Shown piece by piece: positions 5,068 to 7,968 of a stretch of DNA of 7,968 bases. Position numbers and translations under genes: made by a program. How positions within the stretch are numbered: position 1 is the first letter of the stretch; every line of letters starts with the position of its first letter. The DNA comes from an uncultured Clostridia bacterium (GTDB lineage: Bacteria > Bacillota > Clostridia > Oscillospirales > QAKW01): NCBI GenBank assembly GCA_944387905.1, contig CALXGU010000066.1, positions 1 through 7,968 of the forward strand, written 5' to 3'. The notes below the pieces were generated by a model. It had not been told where the DNA came from, made no database searches, and was given only the letters and a program-made list of their open reading frames with translations.

Positions 5068-5706
5068 TTAATTTTAAGTTTTATGTTAACTGAGCCGCGT
5101 AAAATCATTGTGTATTAGTTGACATACAATTTTATCCTCTGAACAATTAATAATATGTGTTTAATATTTGAATGCAAAAAATTTATTTGCTAATATAGCA
5201 TAGATTATACGCTTGATACTTATTTGCATCATGATGTTCTATGATAGATATTGTTTATTAAATACAAATATCGTTTATAAAAAATCAATACCACGGTTGA
5301 ATTTTTATAAAAATGTACTAAAATATATATATGCTTTAATCCGGATAATTCAGTCAAGGCCTTATTCGCATCTGATATTTGGCATAAATTGCTTGATATG
5401 ATCAAATTTGATAAAGCGTTCAAACTTTCTGTATGCTTGCGTTACCGTAGACACTTTAATCATCTGTAGTATTTTACTGACTTATTTAATACCATACAGC
5501 AAGCTGCGGCATTTAAAGATGCAGGTCAAAAGACTTCTGTTACACAGACAGCATCATTTGACGCCAACTGATTTCAAACAGCACTTGATATATTGATATT
5601 CTTTATATGACATATCAGCTCAGCGCAATACTGTTATCATATTTTTATATCTTGCTAAATTTACATGTCATAAATATATACTTTTTATTGTAAGAAAGAT
5701 TTCACT
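5068..5706. other. AT-rich intergenic stretch, possible decayed reading frame at 5311-5610
   Basis: No intact gene was supported: the open frames of about 60 codons on both strands overlap one another and lack ribosome binding sites. One plus-strand frame from 5311 to 5610 reads like protein but is broken by TAG (5467-5469) and TGA (5569-5571). Its middle section starts YFTDLFNTIQQAAAFKDAG and is rich in polar, coding-like residues. It may be a relic of a lost gene; no family was recognised. A TTGACA at 5119 has only a poor -10 partner. No terminator or riboswitch was seen, and the promoter for the gene at 5707 is not obvious. Confidence 0.4.
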
Positions 5707-6822
5707 ATGAATAAATCAGCAAATAGAATTTTACATTTTATACGAACTGAAACTGTTTTGTTCTTTGCAATGGTCATCGCCCTCATCTCTTGTATATTTG
5801 TACCGCCAAGCTTAAATTATGTAAACTATATAGACTGGGACACTCTTGCCCTTCTCTTTGCTCTTATGGCGGTAATGCAGGGTTTCCAAAAAGCGGGTGT
5901 ATTTATTTTTCTTGCCAATTCTTTATTGAAAACCGCAAAAACCTCAAAAAAGATTTGTGTCATACTTGTTTTTCTGCCTTTCGTATTCAGCACTGTCATT
6001 ACAAACGACGTATCACTGATCACATTTGTGCCGTTCAGTATTACGGTACTGCAAATGGCCGGATTGCAGAAGCTGATGGTACCCGTAACTATTATGCAGA
6101 CAATCGCCGCAAATATGGGAAGCTCTCTTACACCTATGGGAAATCCGCAAAATTTGTATCTGTATTCAAAATCTCAGATCGGATTTTGGGAACTGTTTGT
6201 TTTGATGCTGCCGTATGTTGTTGTTACTGCGGTAATTCTGTTCCTTTTTATTGTAATGAAAAAATCAGAAAGTGTTAATCAAGTCTCTGTGCCGGTCCGA
6301 CCGGCAGACTATAAGCTGATATCCATCTGCCTTATCAGTCTTGTTATTTGTATGCTGGGCATATTTAAAATCATCCCTGCCTTGATCATTGCCTTGATCA
6401 TATTTGCTGTTTTTCTTGTTTCAGACAAAAATATATTGACAGGCGTTGACTATTCGCTTTTGCTGACTTTTTTCGCCTTTTTTATTTTTATAGGAAATAT
6501 AAAAAATATTGAAGTGTTCAGAAATTTCCTCTCTTTTGCCATAGAGGGTCACGTCAAGGCCGTGGCAGTTCTTACTAGCCAAATTATAAGCAATGTTCCC
6601 TCTGCACTGCTCCTCTCAGGATTTACTGATAACTGGAAAGAACTTATAATAGGATGCAATATAGGCGGGCTCGGCACTCTTATCGCTTCAATGGCAAGTC
6701 TGATATCATACAAAATCCTTGTTCAGCAATATCCTAAATTTAAAAAACAATACTATATATTTTTTTCAGAAAGCAATTTTGCTCTTCTTATAATACTTTT
6801 AATTATTGCTTTGATTATATAA
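5707..6822 (+). CDS. ArsB/NhaD/CitMHS-type (ion transporter superfamily) permease
   Basis: A polytopic inner-membrane carrier of 371 residues with about ten hydrophobic segments. Diagnostic pieces of the ion transporter superfamily are present in both halves. The first has ITNDVSLITFVPF (98-110) and SSLTPMGNPQNLYLYS (139-154), the latter corresponding to the G-N-P re-entrant loop. The second has SNVPSALLLSGFT (295-307) and GCNIGGLGTLIASMASLISYK (316-336). Relatives move arsenite, Na+/H+ or organic anions such as citrate, and the substrate is not decidable here. It is somewhat shorter than the usual ~400-430 residues. The upstream AAGAAAG is a weak ribosome binding site about 8 nt from ATG, and no better in-frame start is evident. 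It heads a plus-strand gene run, with the GNAT gene starting 11 nt after its stop. No ars genes adjoin it, so arsenic resistance is not supported. Confidence 0.88.
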   Translation: MNKSANRILHFIRTETVLFFAMVIALISCIFVPPSLNYVNYIDWDTLALLFALMAVMQGFQKAGVFIFLANSLLKTAKTSKKICVILVFLPFVFSTVITNDVSLITFVPFSITVLQMAGLQKLMVPVTIMQTIAANMGSSLTPMGNPQNLYLYSKSQIGFWELFVLMLPYVVVTAVILFLFIVMKKSESVNQVSVPVRPADYKLISICLISLVICMLGIFKIIPALIIALIIFAVFLVSDKNILTGVDYSLLLTFFAFFIFIGNIKNIEVFRNFLSFAIEGHVKAVAVLTSQIISNVPSALLLSGFTDNWKELIIGCNIGGLGTLIASMASLISYKILVQQYPKFKKQYYIFFSESNFALLIILLIIALII

Positions 6823-6833
6823 GCGAGGACAAA

Positions 6834-7358
6834 ATGATAATTGAAACACAAAGACTTTTTTTAAGAGAACTTGAAATAAACGATTTCAGTAATCTATGCA
6901 AAATACTTCAGGACAAAGACGTAATGTACGCTTATGAGCATGCGTTCGATGACAAAGAAGTTTTCCAATGGCTTCAAAAACAACTGTTTAGATATAAAGA
7001 ATACGGTTTCGGTCTCTGGGCAGTTATATTGAAAGAAAACACTGAATTTATCGGTCAATGCGGTCTGTCATTACAAGATTACAATGATAAGCAGGTGATC
7101 GAAATAGGATACTTGTTCAGAAAGGATTACTGGCACAAAGGATATGCCTTTGAAGCAGCCTCGGCATGCAAAAAATATGCATTTGAAACATTAAATGCAA
7201 AAGAGGTTTTTTCGATCATTCGCCAAAACAATACCGCATCTCAAAAGGTTGCTTTAAAAAACGGTATGAAAGTCAGGGATAGGATCATTAAGCACTATTA
7301 TAATATGAATATGCCTCATTTGGTATATTCGATAAAAGCATCTGAATACAGACAATAG
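6834..7358 (+). CDS. GNAT family N-acetyltransferase, RimJ/RimL-like
   Basis: A cytoplasmic acetyltransferase (174 residues) expected to move an acetyl group from acetyl-CoA to an amine, for example a protein N-terminus or a small molecule. It shows the Acetyltransf_3 pattern. The N-terminal ETQRLFLRELEINDF (4-18) is followed by FGLWAVILKENTEFIGQCGL (59-78). Motif A is EIGYLFRKDYWHKGYAFEA (90-108), with its H-K-G-Y-A pyrophosphate loop, and the final part is QNNTASQKVALKNGM (131-145), typical of motif B. The start is supported by GAGGA 5 nt upstream. It is 11 nt after the permease stop and 32 nt before the next gene, so it is probably co-transcribed. The substrate is unknown; ribosomal protein acetylation is only a family precedent. 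Confidence 0.93.
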   Translation: MIIETQRLFLRELEINDFSNLCKILQDKDVMYAYEHAFDDKEVFQWLQKQLFRYKEYGFGLWAVILKENTEFIGQCGLSLQDYNDKQVIEIGYLFRKDYWHKGYAFEAASACKKYAFETLNAKEVFSIIRQNNTASQKVALKNGMKVRDRIIKHYYNMNMPHLVYSIKASEYRQ

Positions 7359-7390
7359 ATTGTGATCAGATAGCTTATTTGAGGTGAAAT

Positions 7391-7801
7391 ATGTCTGTTT
7401 TTATATGTGTCGATGAAAAAATGGGCCTTCTGTTCAGAGAAAAGCGACTGAGCCGTGACAGGCAAGTCATACATGACATCGTTGAAATTGCTCACTCTCC
7501 CATTTATATTGAATCGTATTCAGCTGTATTATTCAACGGTTTATGTGATGATCTTGTTATAAAAGAATGCCTCGAACCACAGCTTACAAAAAATTACTGC
7601 TGTTTTTTAGAAAACATGCAAATAAATAACTTCATCCATTCAGCAGATGAAGTTATTATATATAGCTGGAACAGGATCTATCCTTCCGATTTCTTTTTAG
7701 ATGTGGATTTTATTAAATATAATTTTAAAAATGTTTCTACTCATGATTTCAAAGGCCACTCTCACGATAAAATAACAAGGCGGATATTCAAACATGTTTA
7801 A
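7391..7801 (+). CDS. Conserved-looking small protein of unknown function, partner of the exported protein downstream
   Basis: A soluble 136-residue protein without signal peptide or membrane helix. It begins MSVFICVDEKMGLLF, which resembles a beta strand plus turn. It has SRDRQVIHDI (21-30), an aromatic and acidic core YSWNRIYPSDFFLDVDF (91-107) and a C-terminal FKGHSHDKITRRIF (120-133). These blocks look conserved, and similar Clostridia proteins appear, from memory, as hypothetical proteins. No catalytic motif can be named. GAGGTGAA lies directly upstream, so translation is expected to be strong. Its stop overlaps the next gene by 8 nt, implying coupled synthesis. Given that neighbour's resemblance to an exported nuclease, an inhibitor or accessory role is conceivable by analogy with the B. 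subtilis Nin/NucA pair, which is similar in size. No sequence similarity to Nin is claimed. Confidence 0.82.
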   Translation: MSVFICVDEKMGLLFREKRLSRDRQVIHDIVEIAHSPIYIESYSAVLFNGLCDDLVIKECLEPQLTKNYCCFLENMQINNFIHSADEVIIYSWNRIYPSDFFLDVDFIKYNFKNVSTHDFKGHSHDKITRRIFKHV

Positions 7802-7968
7802 AAAATTAAAAATCAAGCATAAAATAACATTACTGTGCGCCTTATTATTAATTGCCGCTTCAGCTGCTCTTGCCGCTGCCGATATCATACCGTTTTTTGA
7901 TAAGACTTCTGATCTTTCAGCCGAAAAATTCAGTATCGATATTTCCGGACTGCCTGAATTTGACGGCA
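7794..7968 (+). CDS. Exported protein, N-terminal fragment, possibly a DNA/RNA non-specific endonuclease
   Basis: The first 58 codons are present and the gene runs off the window. The start shows a signal peptide or membrane anchor: basic MFKKLKIKHK (1-10), a hydrophobic core from 11 to about 26 and an ALA-type cleavage region (25-27). Cys15 is not in a lipobox. Residues 45-58 (KFSIDISGLPEFDG) resemble the segment that precedes the catalytic domain in Firmicutes DNA-entry or non-specific endonucleases, where an I-P-x-[YF]-x-G stretch precedes the P-Y-V-x-x-N motif. That motif lies beyond the window, so the function is tentative. GCGGA is 9 nt before the ATG, which lies inside the end of the previous gene (8-nt overlap). 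Confidence 0.75.
   Translation, partial: MFKKLKIKHKITLLCALLLIAASAALAAADIIPFFDKTSDLSAEKFSIDISGLPEFDG

Noticed and set aside
5119..5147. A perfect TTGACA on the plus strand with AACAAT 17 nt later
   Set aside because: The -10 is poor and no gene or RNA with support follows within several hundred bases.
5401..5412. A 12-bp perfect palindrome ATCAAATTTGAT
   Set aside because: Short and AT-rich, about 300 bp from the nearest gene start and not linked to a promoter; chance is sufficient.
5229..5596. Three open frames of about 60 codons on both strands in the spacer before the permease
   Set aside because: They overlap each other, have no ribosome binding sites (one starts at TTG), and show no recognisable family.
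5790..6278. A 162-codon open frame inside the permease gene
   Set aside because: It lies in a shifted frame of a clearly conserved membrane protein, is cysteine- and tyrosine-rich, and has no family features.

Overview
The window looks like the chromosome of a low-GC Gram-positive anaerobe, most likely a member of Clostridia. This is inferred from AT-rich intergenic DNA, strong AGGAG-type ribosome binding sites, textbook TTGACA/TATAAT promoters, CCA-encoding tRNA genes and the flavour of the proteins. Genus cannot be fixed from the sequence alone. No IS element, CRISPR array, rRNA or phage gene was recognised.

Layout. Positions 1-131 (minus) are the first codons of rpoB, with their own consensus promoter (272-300), a palindrome across the -10/start region and a foldable leader. 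Upstream of it on the same strand is an MscS-type mechanosensitive channel (388-1197) closed by a terminator hairpin. A divergent promoter pair (1228-1255 minus, 1296-1324 plus) separates mscS from a tRNA-Thr(TGT)/tRNA-Tyr(GTA) pair, which ends in a 13-bp-stem terminator. From 1546 to 2382 there is no convincing conventional gene: a GC-richer block, then an AT-rich stretch holding a possible ~200-nt transcription unit with its own promoter, ribosome binding site and terminator.

The centre is a drug-response-like cluster. A TetR-type regulator (2383-2883, plus) has an in-frame TAA followed by 26 further sensible codons, so it appears C-terminally truncated by a nonsense change. It faces a second TetR-type regulator and a MATE efflux pump (minus, 5005 to 3042) whose genes overlap by ATGA. 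A 17-bp operator-like palindrome lies directly after the -10 of their shared promoter, which suggests autoregulation of the pump operon.

After about 630 bp of AT-rich DNA, which may include a decayed reading frame, comes a plus-strand gene run from 5707 to the end of the window. It holds an ArsB/NhaD/CitMHS-type permease, a RimJ/RimL-like GNAT acetyltransferase, a 136-residue protein of unknown function, and the start of an exported protein that overlaps it by 8 nt. The exported protein's N-terminus resembles DNA/RNA non-specific endonucleases, so the last two genes may form a nuclease/partner pair. Most of the window is ordinary housekeeping and transport content. The points most worth checking are the broken TetR, the short transcription unit, the rpoB control region and the 3' gene pair.
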